Shown here: positions 37,632 through 50,413 of the stretch, one piece after another
Numbering within the stretch: the first letter of the stretch is position 1
Layout of the letters: each line of letters begins with the position of its first letter
Translations under genes and position numbers: made by a program
The notes under the pieces: generated by a model
What the model was told of the DNA's origin: nothing
Seen by the model: only the letters and a program-made list of their open reading frames with translations
Databases searched by the model: none
Source of the DNA: Plasmodium coatneyi
Taxonomy: Eukaryota; Apicomplexa; Aconoidasida; Haemosporida; Plasmodiidae
DNA: 64,000 nt
NCBI RefSeq assembly: GCF_001680005.1
Contig: NC_033567.1
Location: 4,866,711-4,930,710, forward strand
Reading direction: 5' to 3'

Positions 37632-40195
37632 TCATCCTTTCTTAGGCATCACTTTCAATTCATTTTTCGGTTCCGCTTTAACTTCCTTATTCGGTTCCGC
37701 TTTAACTTCCTTATTCGGTTCCGCTTTACCTTCCTTATTCGGTTGCGTTTTTTCTGCCTTTATTAAATTGTTTAAAGTTATAATCGATTTCTTGTATCTA
37801 CTTGTAACGTATAGTATTGATGCAAATACTAATACTAGTGCAATGATCATTCCATATATTCCTTCAACAAAAAAGAGGGTGTTAAAAGAAAGGACAGATG
37901 TTACGAAAATTGGTAAAAGGACTTTGATCACGTTCTTACAGCTTAATTTAGGTGACTTCACATCAAATGTAGGGTTTTTCTCCCTTTCTTCTTTAAATAT
38001 TTCTACTATTAGTGCTTGATATTTGGCATCAGTTTTTTTTATAAAATTAATTATCCCTGAAACGATAGGTATTTTAAAGGACTTCTTATTACTTTTTTTT
38101 TTTCGCTGACTTTTGTCTTTATTTGCTTTTTGGATGTCATTTCCATATTGATTTGTGGGTTGAAATCCGGGTTTCATTCCAGGTTGAAATCCAGGTTGGA
38201 ATCCAGGTTTCATTCCAGGTTGAAATCCAGGCTGGAATACAGGTTTCATTCCAGGTTGAAATCCAGGCTGGAATCCAGGTTTCATTCCAGGTTGAAATCC
38301 AGGTTGGAATCCAGGTTTCATTCCAGGTTGAAATCCAGGTTGGAATCCAGGTTTCATTCCAGGTTGGAATCCAGGTTTCATTCCAGGTTGAAATCCAGGT
38401 TGGAATCCAGGTTTCATTCCAGGTTGAAATCCAGGCTGGAATCCAGGTTGGAATCCAGGTTTCATTCCAGGTTGAAATCCAGGTTGAAATCCAGTTTGAA
38501 ATCCAGGCTGGAATCCAGGTTGAAATCCAGGTTTCATTCCAGGTTGAAATCCAGGTTTACTTACAGGTTGATTTTCATATTTACTTCCATGTTTTCCTTC
38601 ATGCTTATTTTCATATTTATTTTCATATTTATTTTCGTACTTATTTTCATATTTATTTCCATATTCATCATCATAGTCTGTGTCATAGTTTTTGTCATAG
38701 TCTTTTTTATTGTATTTGTCATAGTTTTTGTCATAGTCTTTTTTATTGTATTTGTCATAGTCTCTGTCATAGTCTGTGTCATAGTTTTTGTCATAGTCTT
38801 TTTTATTGTATTTGTCATAGTCTCTGTCATAGTCTGTGTCATAGTTTTTGTCATAGTCTTTTTTATTGTATTTGTCATAGTCTCTGTCATAGTCTGTGTC
38901 ATAGTTTTTGTCATAGTCTTTTTTATTGTATTTGTCATAATCTATGTCATAGTCTGTGTCATAGTTTTTGTCATAGTCTTTTTTATTGTATTTGTCATAG
39001 TCTCTGTCATAGTCTGTGTCATAGTTTTTGTCATAGTCTTTTTTATTGTATTTGTCATAATCTATGTCATAGTCTGTGTCATAGTTTTTGTCATAGTCTT
39101 TTTTATTGTATTTGTCATAGTCTTTTTTATTGTATTTGTCATAGTCTTTTTTATTGTATTTGTCATAGTCTTTTTTATTGTATTTGTCATAGTCTTTTTT
39201 ATTGTATTTATCATAGTTTTTGTCATAGTCTGTGTCATAGTCTGCGTCATAGTCTATGTCATAGTTTTTGTCATAGTTTTTGTCATAGTCTTTTTTATAG
39301 TATTTTTTATTGTATTTGTCATAGTTTCTGTCATAGTCTGTGTCATAGTCTGTGTCATAGTCTGTGTCATAGTTTTTGTCATAGTCTTTGTCATAGTCTT
39401 TTTTATTGTATTTGTCATAGTTTCCATGGAAGTCATCATCATCAGAGCTATAATCATAGTCACCTTCCTTTTTATAAGAGTTATTTTGGCTACGTTTATT
39501 ATGATTGGGATTTCCATATTTTTTTACATTTCTAGAATCATAGTCTGAAGTAAAATCTTGTGAGTCATATTTATTACTGGATAAATTTTTACGTTCGCCC
39601 ATAGTAACGTTCACAGTATGTTCTAAATTAGAATGTGTGTTTTTAGGACATTTATCACCGATTATTGCTTTATATTCTGAGGTTATATCATCATCGTTCA
39701 TTAATAAATTGAATTGTTCTTTAAATTTATCATCTTTCATACAAGATTTCAAGCGGCTTGTAAATTCATTATCATCTTCATCTATTAAACCCACTAATTT
39801 TTCCTTAAAACGATCATATTCACCATAATTCTCAGTTTGCTCATATCCTCTCAGTACTCTGCTAGTTATTACGTTAAGCACATTGTGATCATTGTTCTTA
39901 CTATATGATTTTCCGTTGTCATTCTGAAGGGGGGAAGGTGCGGGGGGGGGATGAATATTTTTGCACCATGTAAATGTGTAATATATATATATGTTCTTAC
40001 ATATTATTAATATATTCTTCCCATGAAAAAAGGGGGGAATAATATTAGTAGAATAAGGTCAAGACTGACAGAAATAAATATCTACGTTACCTTATTCGAG
40101 TAATCGGTGCCAAATAACACAAGGACACAAACAAACAGTATAGGAAGCGAAATTCTACAGTTTGCCTGTTGTTGTGCGACCATCATGGAAACCAT
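37632..40195 (-). CDS. Fam-d-like exported protein with two large repeat blocks
   Basis: Exon 1 40195-40091 (35 residues, hydrophobic LPILFVCVLVLFG), GTAACG donor, CCTTCAG acceptor, exon 2 39923-37632. Phase-0 junction; 798 residues. After the splice comes a relaxed PEXEL-like RVLRG (residues 57-61, no acidic or Gln fifth residue) and a conserved-looking acidic N-terminal region to about residue 135. Then two low-complexity blocks follow: a Tyr/Asp/Lys block (units such as KYNKKDYDKNYDTDYD, about residues 200-470) and a PGMKPGFQPGFQ block (about 490-625). The C-terminus has two adjacent hydrophobic segments (about residues 695-740) and a tail of KAEPNKEV repeats. This signal / PEXEL-like / repeats / double-TM layout resembles the Pv-fam-d exported proteins of the vivax clade. 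Export is inferred. Repeat length is expected to vary between strains. Confidence 0.82.
38160..39420 (-). repeat. Coding repeat blocks (PGMKP and YD type)
   Basis: Two abutting tandem-repeat arrays inside the fam-d-like gene: about 38160-38571 (36-bp higher-order unit encoding PGMKPGFQPGFQ) and about 38650-39420 (hierarchical units of 6-48 bp encoding Tyr-Asp and KYNKKDYDK). Both arrays lack stops on the opposite strand, producing two spurious plus-strand frames of about 470 codons. Confidence 0.95.
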
Positions 40196-40454
40196 ACGGA
40201 GTTAACAGATATTCTATAATGCTAGAATTTGTAGTACACGTTGTTTTTATTAGTATTAAAAAAAAAATTCCTAATTAAGGATGTTTCCAATAGTACATGT
40301 TCTGGGTAGGGAAAACTTCTGGGTAGAATGTACTTCTGGTAGTATGTATTTCTGATAGTTAAAATTTCTAATAGTAAATTTTTCCTATTAAATATAGGAA
40401 TTCCCGACTGTACCTTTCTTTCATATACAATTATCCCTATTTATAAACACTCTC

Positions 40455-40561
40455 ACGAACATTCTCATTTACGAACATTCTCATTTACGAACATTCTCAT
40501 TTACGAACATTCTCATGTACGAACATTCTCATGTACGAACATTCTCATGTAAGAACATTCC
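40455..40561. repeat. 16-bp tandem repeat upstream of fam-d-like gene
   Basis: Six full copies of ACGAACATTCTCATTT or its variant ending ATGT (three of each), then a degenerate seventh (AAGAACATTCC). It lies 260-365 bp upstream of the minus-strand start codon at 40195, in the expected promoter or 5' UTR. Confidence 0.93.
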
Positions 40562-43102
40562 TACGCGCACATATTACCATGTACAAGCGCACATACTTTT
40601 CCTTACTACCATATTCACGAACTTTCTATATTTTCAAAACATTTAGAAAATACATTGCTATAACGAATACTAAAAAAAGTACATTATAAAAACGAAAAAA
40701 AAGGGTGTCGGCTACTTTAATTATAAAACGTGTACGAAACATTAAGAATAAATAAATATAGTGGTTCGATAATTTTTGGTATGCAGTAGGAGCTAAAAAA
40801 AATGGAAAAGAAATAACATTATCCAATTTTAAAGAAAAAAAGAAATTAAGAATGGAAGCATATTTTTCTCCTCTGAGCATTATTAAATTAGTTTATTATT
40901 TATTTTAATTAAAATTTTGGTGAAGGAGTGCAAAAGAAATTTCACCTAAAATTTCTTCGATCCGTTACATGGTTAATCTGTTATATTAGAATTAATAAAT
41001 AATGTAAATTTTTTTTAGAAAAAGAATAATAGTGCCTTATATGAGAGAAGCCATATATAAACAATATTTTTCAAATTATTTATTATAAGAAACAATGGGC
41101 AAATAAGAAAAATAGGAAAAATTGGTACATTGTAAAATTACCCCCCCCTTATATGTAAGGAAATAAAAGAAATATATGTAACGGTATACAAGTCCATGTA
41201 TTTGCGAGTTGCACAGGTAAGCCGTGCTTGCGACCTCACACAAGTATACCACAAAAAATAGATCAGATTTAAAGCATCCCGTTACATTTTTCACAATCGC
41301 CCAAATTATATGTTTCCCCCCTTTTTCTTATGTTTTACACCTCCTTAAAAAATTTTATATTTGGACTTTTGCAACTATAGAATTTGAATCCACTTTTTTG
41401 TGCCATTTTTTTGGCAATTTTTTTTGCAAATTTTTGTTCATATCATTGTGTTCGCGCTTATATAGAAGGTTGTAAATTCTGTGTATGTTCATATTTTTTT
41501 AAATACTCTGCAAGGCAAATAAAAAACAAGAAAAAGGAGGGGCATATAATTTACAATATTAACTGCGTAAATTAAATAAATTATGTGTAATATTCTTAGA
41601 ATTATTACATAATGAGAATTAATTGAACACCTAATGTTTGGGCGCCAAAGTAATCTACTATTTATTTTTTTTCCCGAACAGTCGAAAATTTAGCCTTGAT
41701 CGGATATAGTCCGCGATCTAAAAATGCAAACAGTGAACCCGCGCACCCTCTTCACATTTCTTAAAAGATTTATATTATGAAATATGTGGAAGGTGTATGT
41801 AGAGCGATAATGCGCGTAGATGCGAGTGACACGATTTCTTATATATTCGTAATATAAAGGGTGCAAACAAGTATGGAAGGAAGTTGGCGTGATCAACGAA
41901 AAAATTGTGCGCGATCTCTAAGTACGGATAACTCCCTTGTATGACCTCATTCATGGGTGCATGGATAATGTTCCGGATTATACCACTTCCATGTGCTTCA
42001 CATTTCTTACATAAGGAGTATATAATTAACACGGTACAAATGTCGCATGCTATGCGCCCCTGCAATGTTATTCTTAAGAAAATTATAAAATATTATTAGA
42101 GTACATTTAGAATACGGTTAAAGTGTGCTTTCATACTCTTATAATTTTTATTCTTACATTTCGGCCGTCGCAACATTCAGATATTAGCACGGGATAAGGA
42201 AGGAAATTCTGTATGAAGAATTTCCATTTTTTTTATATAAGGAAAAGGTATATACACATATGTGTGAACATGGAGTGTGCACATTTGTAGGCAGGTATCG
42301 TTCGGCTGGGCGATCATATATAAAAAATGGAACCCTGCATTTATTAAACATATATAGGGTGTATTCATAATACAGAGCTTTTAATTATTTAATGCATATG
42401 GCGCTTCACTTACTCTATAGTCACCCCTTAACAATTGAAAAAAGAATTATGTAGCAAACACTGTTTCGCAATAAATTCATACGATAATGTTTATTATATA
42501 AGAAGTGAAACTAGCGCAATATGTTTACGCTACATGAAGGATATACTATATGCAAATTGAAAAATGGAAGGAGGAAGAGAAGACCTAAGAGTATTTATTC
42601 ATTTTTCTGTATTTTCCTTAAATGCATTTTTTTTTTTTTCTTTTATAACATAACAGCAGTGGGTAATTTAAGTGTTTCATAGAAAAAGTATATATATATA
42701 TATATATTTATTCTTTCCTTTCATTTCACTAACTTTATGGTCACCACACAATGATTCATTCCCATGTACCTGTCTAAATGTAGTGCTGCTACAATGATAT
42801 AGCTATCCGGAGTTTTTATATTTACTCAAGGAATAGATATTCCTGCATATAACATATGAAATTAGTAGAATTGTAAAAAACAGTTTGCTTATCACACTTT
42901 ATAACAATTATACGTTGCATTCTTCTTAATAGATAGAATAAGGACTATTCTTTTATTTCAAAATGATGCGACGAAAAGTATGTTATCATATGGTACATTT
43001 TTTTACAGCGAAGGGAGAACGCACAAAATAATGCACAAAATATTCATACTCCAGGTTTAAAATTTTTATATTTTCAGTACAATATATATAAAAAAGGAAT
43101 CT

Positions 43103-43178
43103 ACGTACGCCTTAATATAAAACAGGCATTGAGCATACATTCCACCTGAAGTCCTTTATATTAAGGCACATAGTACGT
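43103..43178. repeat. Inverted repeat, potential hairpin
   Basis: GCCTTAATATAAA at 43109-43121 is perfectly complementary to TTTATATTAAGGC at 43155-43167, and the flanking ACGTAC (43103-43108) matches GTACGT (43173-43178) after a 5-base offset. The loop is 33 bases. Confidence 0.85.
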
Positions 43179-43584
43179 ATCTGAAAGGTTTTGTCCTGTG
43201 GGGATTGCATAAATGTCACGTAGTAATGGAAGATTTAGACAATTCTATATTTGTAGTTGTTAATTATGGAAGAAAGAAAAATTAAATTATGAATCTTCTC
43301 AACCGCGATCCGCATAAACAAGAACATGCACCTCCGAAAATTTTGAACCATTAATACAAAATCATGAACAACTCCTGTAATCCTGATCTATTAATACATA
43401 ACCATGAACATCTCTGACAATTTTGATGCATAAACACAATACACAAAGTGCATACTAAACAAAACGTGTACCATTTGAAACTTGAACCTCTACATCTGGT
43501 TCAACTTGAAAAACAGCGATCCTTCTTCTAAAACATAAAATAATTTCTTTTTGCTTTTTTTTGTTCATATATAATTTGTTCTTA

Positions 43585-43636
43585 ATTTGTACCATACATT
43601 CTTTCAATTTACTGTTGATAAGTTATTATATATATA
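43585..43636 (+). repeat. Duplicated 5' flank, copy 1
   Basis: About 50 bases around TTGTACCATAC...GATAAGTTATT match the region at 50348-50400 with about five differences. It lies 60-115 bp upstream of the start codon of the PHIST gene. Weaker resemblance continues upstream. Confidence 0.8.
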
Positions 43637-43698
43637 AGATTCCCAAGAAAAACGTGGCACATACAGAAGGAAGGAAGTGCGCTGCTCCTCGAGGAATT

Positions 43699-45125
43699 AT
43701 GCAATCTCAAACTGGTAAGGAACGCCAAAGTGGAAGTACAGGTGTAGTATATACTGAGGAACATAGAACCGGCGGAACGAAGGCGCAAATGTCCTTTCAT
43801 TCTTTCAAGAGAACCGTTATGCTGCTCCTTGGGGTCGTTTTCATTCTTTTAAATGTGAGTTCAAAATGAAATGAGGGAGATGTATAATAATTATAGATGA
43901 CACGCAGAGTTGTGGAAGATTTAAATGTTTTATACAATGTTCGCGTACATAATGCCCCTTTAATTCCTTTTCTTCCACATTCATTACTTTCACCCCACCA
44001 TTATTTTAATTTATCATTATCTTCTTTTTTTTTTTTCTTTTCTTCCCTTTCCCTTTTCTTCTATTATAGCATCAAGAGGATTTCAAAAGACACGATGTGA
44101 ATGGTCTATTACAACTGCATAACAGTGCTGGTAGAAATTTAGCTGCAAAAAAAGATGGAGTTCCACCACAAAATAAGTCTGAATTAGGAAGAAATAAGAA
44201 ATGTTGCGTAGGAAAAGGAGTTAAAAAGCCAACTGACGAACAAGTCCAAGAGAAAAAAGATCATGTCGGAAGTGTTCATATGCATGATGAAACTTATTTG
44301 GAAACATTTCAGGAATTATATGATGAGATGGATAATGATGATAAGGAAGAACGAAAAAAAAAAAAAGAAAAAGAAAAGAATGAAAAGCACGAAAAGTTAA
44401 ATAAGTGGGACAAGAAAAAATTTCAACCGGCAGGATATGATGAAAATGAATATTTAGAAGAAGTACCGAAAAGTAACACAAGATCGTCAAGATATGATGA
44501 GGAAGAATATATAGATGCTACAGGTGAATTGGACAAATTATTATTTGGGGAACTGGAATTATTAGAAAAATACAAAACCCATAGAGTTAGTATTTTCCAC
44601 TATGAAATGCTTAATTTTGATGAAAGATTGAGCGATTCTGAAATAAATAATAAATTAGAAGAAATGGAAGAATTACCTAAAAAATGCGAATTAGGCTCTC
44701 TGTACTGGCAATCATACATAAATGAAATACATAAATATGCTGATGTTATTAAACGTCTTTTTAAAAAATTCCTAGAATTAAAAAAAAAACAAACTACTGA
44801 AACTGTTCAAAAATATAACAAGAAATGGAAAAAATGTGAAGAGATAATTGGTAATAACTTTAAAAAACAGCGCGATCATGTTAATGATGTATTTAGTACC
44901 TTCGCCGAAAAGGCAAATTTTAACAGAGAAGAGTTCAAGGAAATTTTAAATGACATTAGGGACTCATGGGAAAAAGTCACCCATAAAGTAACGGATGAAT
45001 GTGTAGCCCTTTTGGAAGAACCAATTTTCGTAGAAGCTGAATGCATCCCGTTTAGCTCTTGGGATGGAATCCTTTGTCTTAGAAATTATAAATTATGCCT
45101 ACCATCCAAGCTCCTAAGGGTTTGA
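43699..45125 (+). CDS. PHIST-domain exported protein, acidic/lysine-rich
   Basis: Exon 1 43699-43854 (52 residues; recessed hydrophobic VMLLLGVVFILL at its end), donor GTGAGT, acceptor TTATAG, exon 2 44070-45125. Phase-0 junction; 403 residues. The start at 43699 is the first in-frame ATG. RNLAA at residues 74-78 is a PEXEL-like site with Ala in place of the usual E/Q/D, so processing is less certain. A charged Lys/Glu linker (about 125-190) with two D/E-E-Y sites precedes a helical C-terminal domain (about 235-390) with spaced Trp (LYWQSY, NKKWKKCEE, IRDSWEKV) typical of PHIST. Upstream DNA is shared with the gene at 50.4 kb, so the two are probably duplicates of one ancestral exported gene. 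Confidence 0.85.
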
Positions 45126-48100
45126 TTTAACCGAAAAAAATTCAAATTCCACGGTTTTTTCATTTAAACAAACATGAAAAAATATAATGTGTATTGAATC
45201 GTAAGAACAGAGATGGAATAGCACGTTGGGGGCAGAAGTTAATTTTTATCTTTCCGAAATGTTTTTTAATGATTCAAGAATTAAGAAAAAGGAAGGGCTT
45301 GCCTTAGGATGAATACGATGCTATATTATACATAATTTGCGCACAAATGATGCATAAAATGTATGTACAAATTTAATTATGTGTAAGATGCTTCCTGTTG
45401 AAGGGTATTCTATGTATATATACACATTCATCGCACGTTGCGTAAGTACAGATGTGTAATACAATGTTCATGTTATGTAAATATTTTTCTTCCTCCTTTT
45501 TTAAAAACCCACAAGAAAATGAAAAGAAAAAAAATACAAGTGGTAAATTAGATCAAGGAAATAAAAAAAGGGGAAGAAATATTTTGCCGGCGCCCAATAT
45601 AGAAACACAGACGACCCGCTATGATTTTTACATACCACAGTTTCGTAAAATATATGTATAAAAATTATTTTCATTAAGTTGTATAATTATTTTATGATAA
45701 AAATATTATACAGGTGCAATTTTTTTTCTATGCATGATAAATATCTATGAATTAGAATTTACATATGTATTACATATGTTTAGAGCGTCTTTCCTGACAC
45801 ATTATATAATTAAAAGTGGCAGCATATATGGTAAGTTATTATTTTTTTTTTAATGCATATACCAAAAATATTTTTTACAAGCCCCTTCGTGAATGAGGAA
45901 GAAAAAAAGAAGAGCGTTTTTTTTTTATAAGGAGTTCAATAAATTGGATATGAATTTATCGGTATGGTCCAATTTCTGTTACGTCGTGTTGATGATAATT
46001 TATAAGTAGTAAATATATAATCATATTTGGTAATGAACATCGTACCATCTTTAATAGTGTACAATTTTTCACCTTTAATGTGCCCTATGTAAGGCACATG
46101 GAATTTTTGTATTGTTGAGGAAATATTTTTGAAAAAAGGGAAAAAATGTATAACCAAAAGATGAAAAAAGAATATATAAAAAAAGAAAAAAAGGGGAAGA
46201 AAAGTACGCAGGTATTATAGCAATCTCCTTTGTCATAACGAATGTAGTTACCCTAATGTCTTAGTGAGCATTCTGCAATTGCGTGATGGAATATGTGTAA
46301 GTAGAAACTGTACATATTAAAACAGTGCTCTAATAAGGAAATTCGTCCATTGTGTAACTTACGGGGTAATGTGAAAAGTTTTAAAGTTGCTGCGGGTAGC
46401 ATTCCAAATGGCAGTTCGTACACGCTATATTGGAATGCAAATACATGTCAGGCGAACATTGTATTCAATAAAATTGGTATATGTGTGTGAATCCTGTTTT
46501 ATGCTTAATATAGATGCACACATTTGTTCGGAACGGGAGCTGAATATATATTTAGTTGATATCGTGTAATAAAATGCACGTGTTTATGCTAGTGAGGAGC
46601 ATCTATTCTATTAGAACACGTGTGTATCTGCAACATGTAACTGTGATGCTTATGTATAATTGGAGCAACGGAAGCGTTAATTAGGTCTTTTGATTATCAT
46701 GGAAGGGTGCACAGGAAAAGGGGGGGTAGACGACCTTTCAAAGTATTTTACTTTATCCTTCAATTGTTATAATAGCCGCAGCATATATATGTAGCGGTAG
46801 TCATATTTTTGATGCAAAGTACACACTGCACAGGCGTTGATATTATTATATACCGTTAAAAATATTAACTGCGTACGTTCTTTAACAAATCAAAACAAGT
46901 ACAGCGGGATGCGAATAAATGGTTAAGGGCATATTATATATAAAATAATTGAATAATTTTTTAATTTGTAAAATGTAATGAACACCAAATTTAAAATAAG
47001 CGCAAAGGAACTAATGTGTGGAAATGAGTGCATTGTGTTCATATTAAACTACTCTTCAAGGAATGTCAAGTAACATGTATATGTAGCACTGGAGAAAGTA
47101 TTTGAGAGGAGTACCATTATGAAATGTATACATCCATTAAGGAAGTAATAACACATCGAAAATGTGTGAGCCTTGTGTGGCAGAGAAATTATTTGTTTCT
47201 CACTCCCTTCTAAATCCTATAGTGGAAACACTATTATTCAGAGGAAAAAACGTCGAATGAGCCCCCCCAAAGAGGGGGGGTCATCTATAGTTTGTGTAGG
47301 TTTTTTTTATTCCCTGTCGCTTCAAAATAATGACTCACGGGGGATGCTATGCGAATAAATATATATTGTTGATCAGTTCCTTATTTAATTTTATCCTCAA
47401 ATTACCAGAAAATTAGAAGAATAACCAATCGCAGTGTCTCCTGTTAAGACATTTACTACTTTTAGGGAAAAAATATTTTAATGTACCTAACAAAGAACAG
47501 GGTTACGAACATCTTATACGACTATGTACGTCGTTCTTATGGGACAATTGTTTTTACGATTAGGTATTTATTATGAATAAATGATCCGCGTATGCAATGG
47601 AACATGCATTAGGGTAGTAGCGCCGAGACATATCGGTACCATTTCCTATATTTAATGGGGAAACAGCAAAATTAAATAATGAACGGAGGGAGCAATTTAT
47701 TCTTCCTTCGGCTCACAAATTTATAATATGAATAAATTGTAGAAATGACATAGGATGAAAGGAGGCATGGAAGGGGAGGGGAAGGAAAAATGAATAATGC
47801 ATTTTTTTACACATAAGTATAATGGGAACGTATGAACGGGGTAGGCATGTCTGCATCCACGGGGGAAAGACACAATGTATACTTGACCTAAATAATTTGC
47901 CACAACTTTGTTTCCTTATACTTTGAAAAAAAAGGAGTTCCATGAATATATGAACACGAATTATGTTTATGTAACATACTGCTATAGGAATTATTCAATG
48001 GCATGTTCCTTATTCGCACAATATAGAACAATTCTACTAATGCAGGATGTCATGCTACAGCATGATGCATGAGTATGGGGCCGAATTATTAATCAAATAA

Positions 48101-50413
48101 TCACGCTTCGAATGAGGCCTTATTAAAGGAATGTTTGTTAAATATACTTCACTTTTTCATAAATTCTGTATAAATAAAATCAGTACAGCACTTTTATACC
48201 AATGTCGGATGCATCATATATAAATGTATACATTCCTCAAGGGACATTTGTAGTGCTGTGTCAATATTCTATTTTATATTACCTCAGAATATTAATTTAT
48301 TTGAATAGAATGATTTATTCATGAAGGCCAGAAAGGTTGTCTTGAACTGTGAAATAAATGCGCATTACTTGCGGTTGTAAATAGGGTACACATGTAGAAC
48401 ACAATAGAAAAAGAATTATGGGCAACTTGTATATATACATTTAAACGGCTGAATATACGTACAACCGAACTGTTAATAGCAAATTAATAATTTAATAAAT
48501 GCATAAGGTATTGATGTTTTTTTTTTGAGTTTGTTACGATAATATTATTCTTCAGCGGCATAATAACGTAGCAGTGTCCTAAGTGCACATTTCATTTCAA
48601 AGTCATAGCATATTAAAAAAAGAATATAGTGCCCTGAATTGTTCATTCCTGTGTGCAAGCCCCATATTATTACAGGCTCGAAATACAAATTCAATGCACC
48701 CTTCATGGAATATGTAATTTTGTTGTATACTCCCTCAGGTCGTTAATTCTATTACCCACATATACATATTACTCCCAGCGTGGCAAAAAAATTGTACTGA
48801 TCCAGAAATAGCAATATGCACTATACACAACTACACCCTTCTACGAATAAAATGTACAAGGAATGTGTACGCAAGAGTAGCAAAAGAAGGGAGTAATCGC
48901 ATAGATTTAAATTAATTATATGCAGTTTTATGACAGCTTTGGATTCACCCACTGGACCATGGTACGGAATAATTGAGATTATCTTATGTGAATTTTTATA
49001 CGGTACAGAACGAAATGTGTACTCTTTATATAAGAAAAAAAAAAAAAAAAAAAGAAATGCTCATATAATGATGTGGTTATATAGGGCGCGATTTTCCATA
49101 TGCTACGAAAAATACATGGACACTGTTATGTAATATGAGGTATGAAAAATAAAGGAAAAAAACCAGTAGCTCCTTAGAAAGTGCCCCTTTTTTGCATTTA
49201 ACGTTTAGTAAAAATAAATTACACATAAGACGTTTTTACACCCGAAGGATATTTCATACAGAAGAATGATATATTCTTATAATAAATTTATACAAAAAGA
49301 AAAGTTAGCGCAAGAAAAGCATGCGGACTGTGTAAATATATGTTACGAATGAATGAATTTTTTTCCATGCTGCATGTGTATAGGGGCTTAACTGTATTTA
49401 ACACTGCACCAACTTTAAATAATTAGTAGAGAAGCCGTTTAAGGGTTTAGGACGCTTTTTAATTTTTTTTTTCCTAATTTATAGAATGTTTGTAGTGCAC
49501 ACACACATGTAGTTCTATAACAGTATTTTATACATGTCAAACGATCATGCAAAATGATAAAAAAAGCGCTAAATTATGAGCCTCCTAAAACTTCGATCCA
49601 TAAACATAATCACAAAACCCCCGTAACTCTAATCCGTGAGTGAAATCGTGAAACTCCTGCGCGCAGTACTAAATATATACTATGCAAAATGTAAACACTG
49701 AGTTTTTGAAATTTATACACAATATACACCAAGTGAAATGCTAATCATAGGACATGTACGGAATACATAATAAGTACAATTGTAAACCCCCTGAATCTTC
49801 GTCGATGTACACCATCATTGGCCCCTAAACATCACTCAAAAATTTATACTAAAATAGAACTTGCACACTCTGATCACTTGAAACTTATGCAATTTACATG
49901 CTGAATGAAACATGATCCCCCTGGAGTACGAACCTCGGATGCAATCATAAACCCTTAACATTTTGAGCTATAAACACACAATTACGAATTGATGAATCGC
50001 TGTTCAATACAAAAGGTGCATACTAAATAAAACGTGTTTACTAAGCCCTTCAGGCCTATACAAAATACATACTGAATAGAAAATGTACAATTACACATTT
50101 AATAAATTAGAGCACACTCTTTCGTTTTTTAAAACATGGCATAATTTATTTCTCTACTGTTTTTCAACTACTACGAAGAATATTATACATACAAAACAAA
50201 AAAAAAAGAAAGAATACTGCCGAACTAATTATAAAATTTTGTATTGATTTTTACATATTGTAAATAGTATTCTACTCAGGATAAAAATAAAATAAGAAGC
50301 CGTCACACTTATATATTTCTGTATTGCATTCCTTTATTCTTCTTTAAAATTGTACCATACCTTCATTCAATTTACTATTGATAAGTTATTTTATATATAA
50401 CATCCATAACAAT
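45126..50413. other. Long AT-rich intergenic region
   Basis: About 5.3 kb. It holds a GC hairpin near 47257-47284, an A run near 49035-49052 and, from about 49560, sequence related to the upstream region of the PHIST gene at 43.7 kb. A 69-codon frame at 45452-45661 and frames at 45936-46157, 46387-46569, 47173-47358, 47713-47943 and 48930-49133 lack support. Confidence 0.5.
50348..50400 (+). repeat. Duplicated 5' flank, copy 2
   Basis: Counterpart of 43585-43636, ending just before the start codon region at 50414. Shared landmarks are TTGTACCATAC, TTCAATTTACT and GATAAGTTATT. Confidence 0.8.

Larger units (their letters stand above)
40196..43698. other. Intergenic: tandem repeat, inverted repeat, duplicated 5' region
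   Basis: Divergent region between two exported-type genes. It holds a 16-bp tandem repeat (40455-40561), an inverted repeat (43103-43178) and, at its right end (from about 43280), sequence duplicated upstream of the gene at 50.4 kb. Short frames at 40626-42368 are unsupported. Confidence 0.6.

Noticed and set aside
45452..45661. 69-residue frame with KKRGRNILPAPN
   Set aside because: The RNILP string resembles a PEXEL only loosely (no Leu at position 3), there is no signal exon and no continuation.
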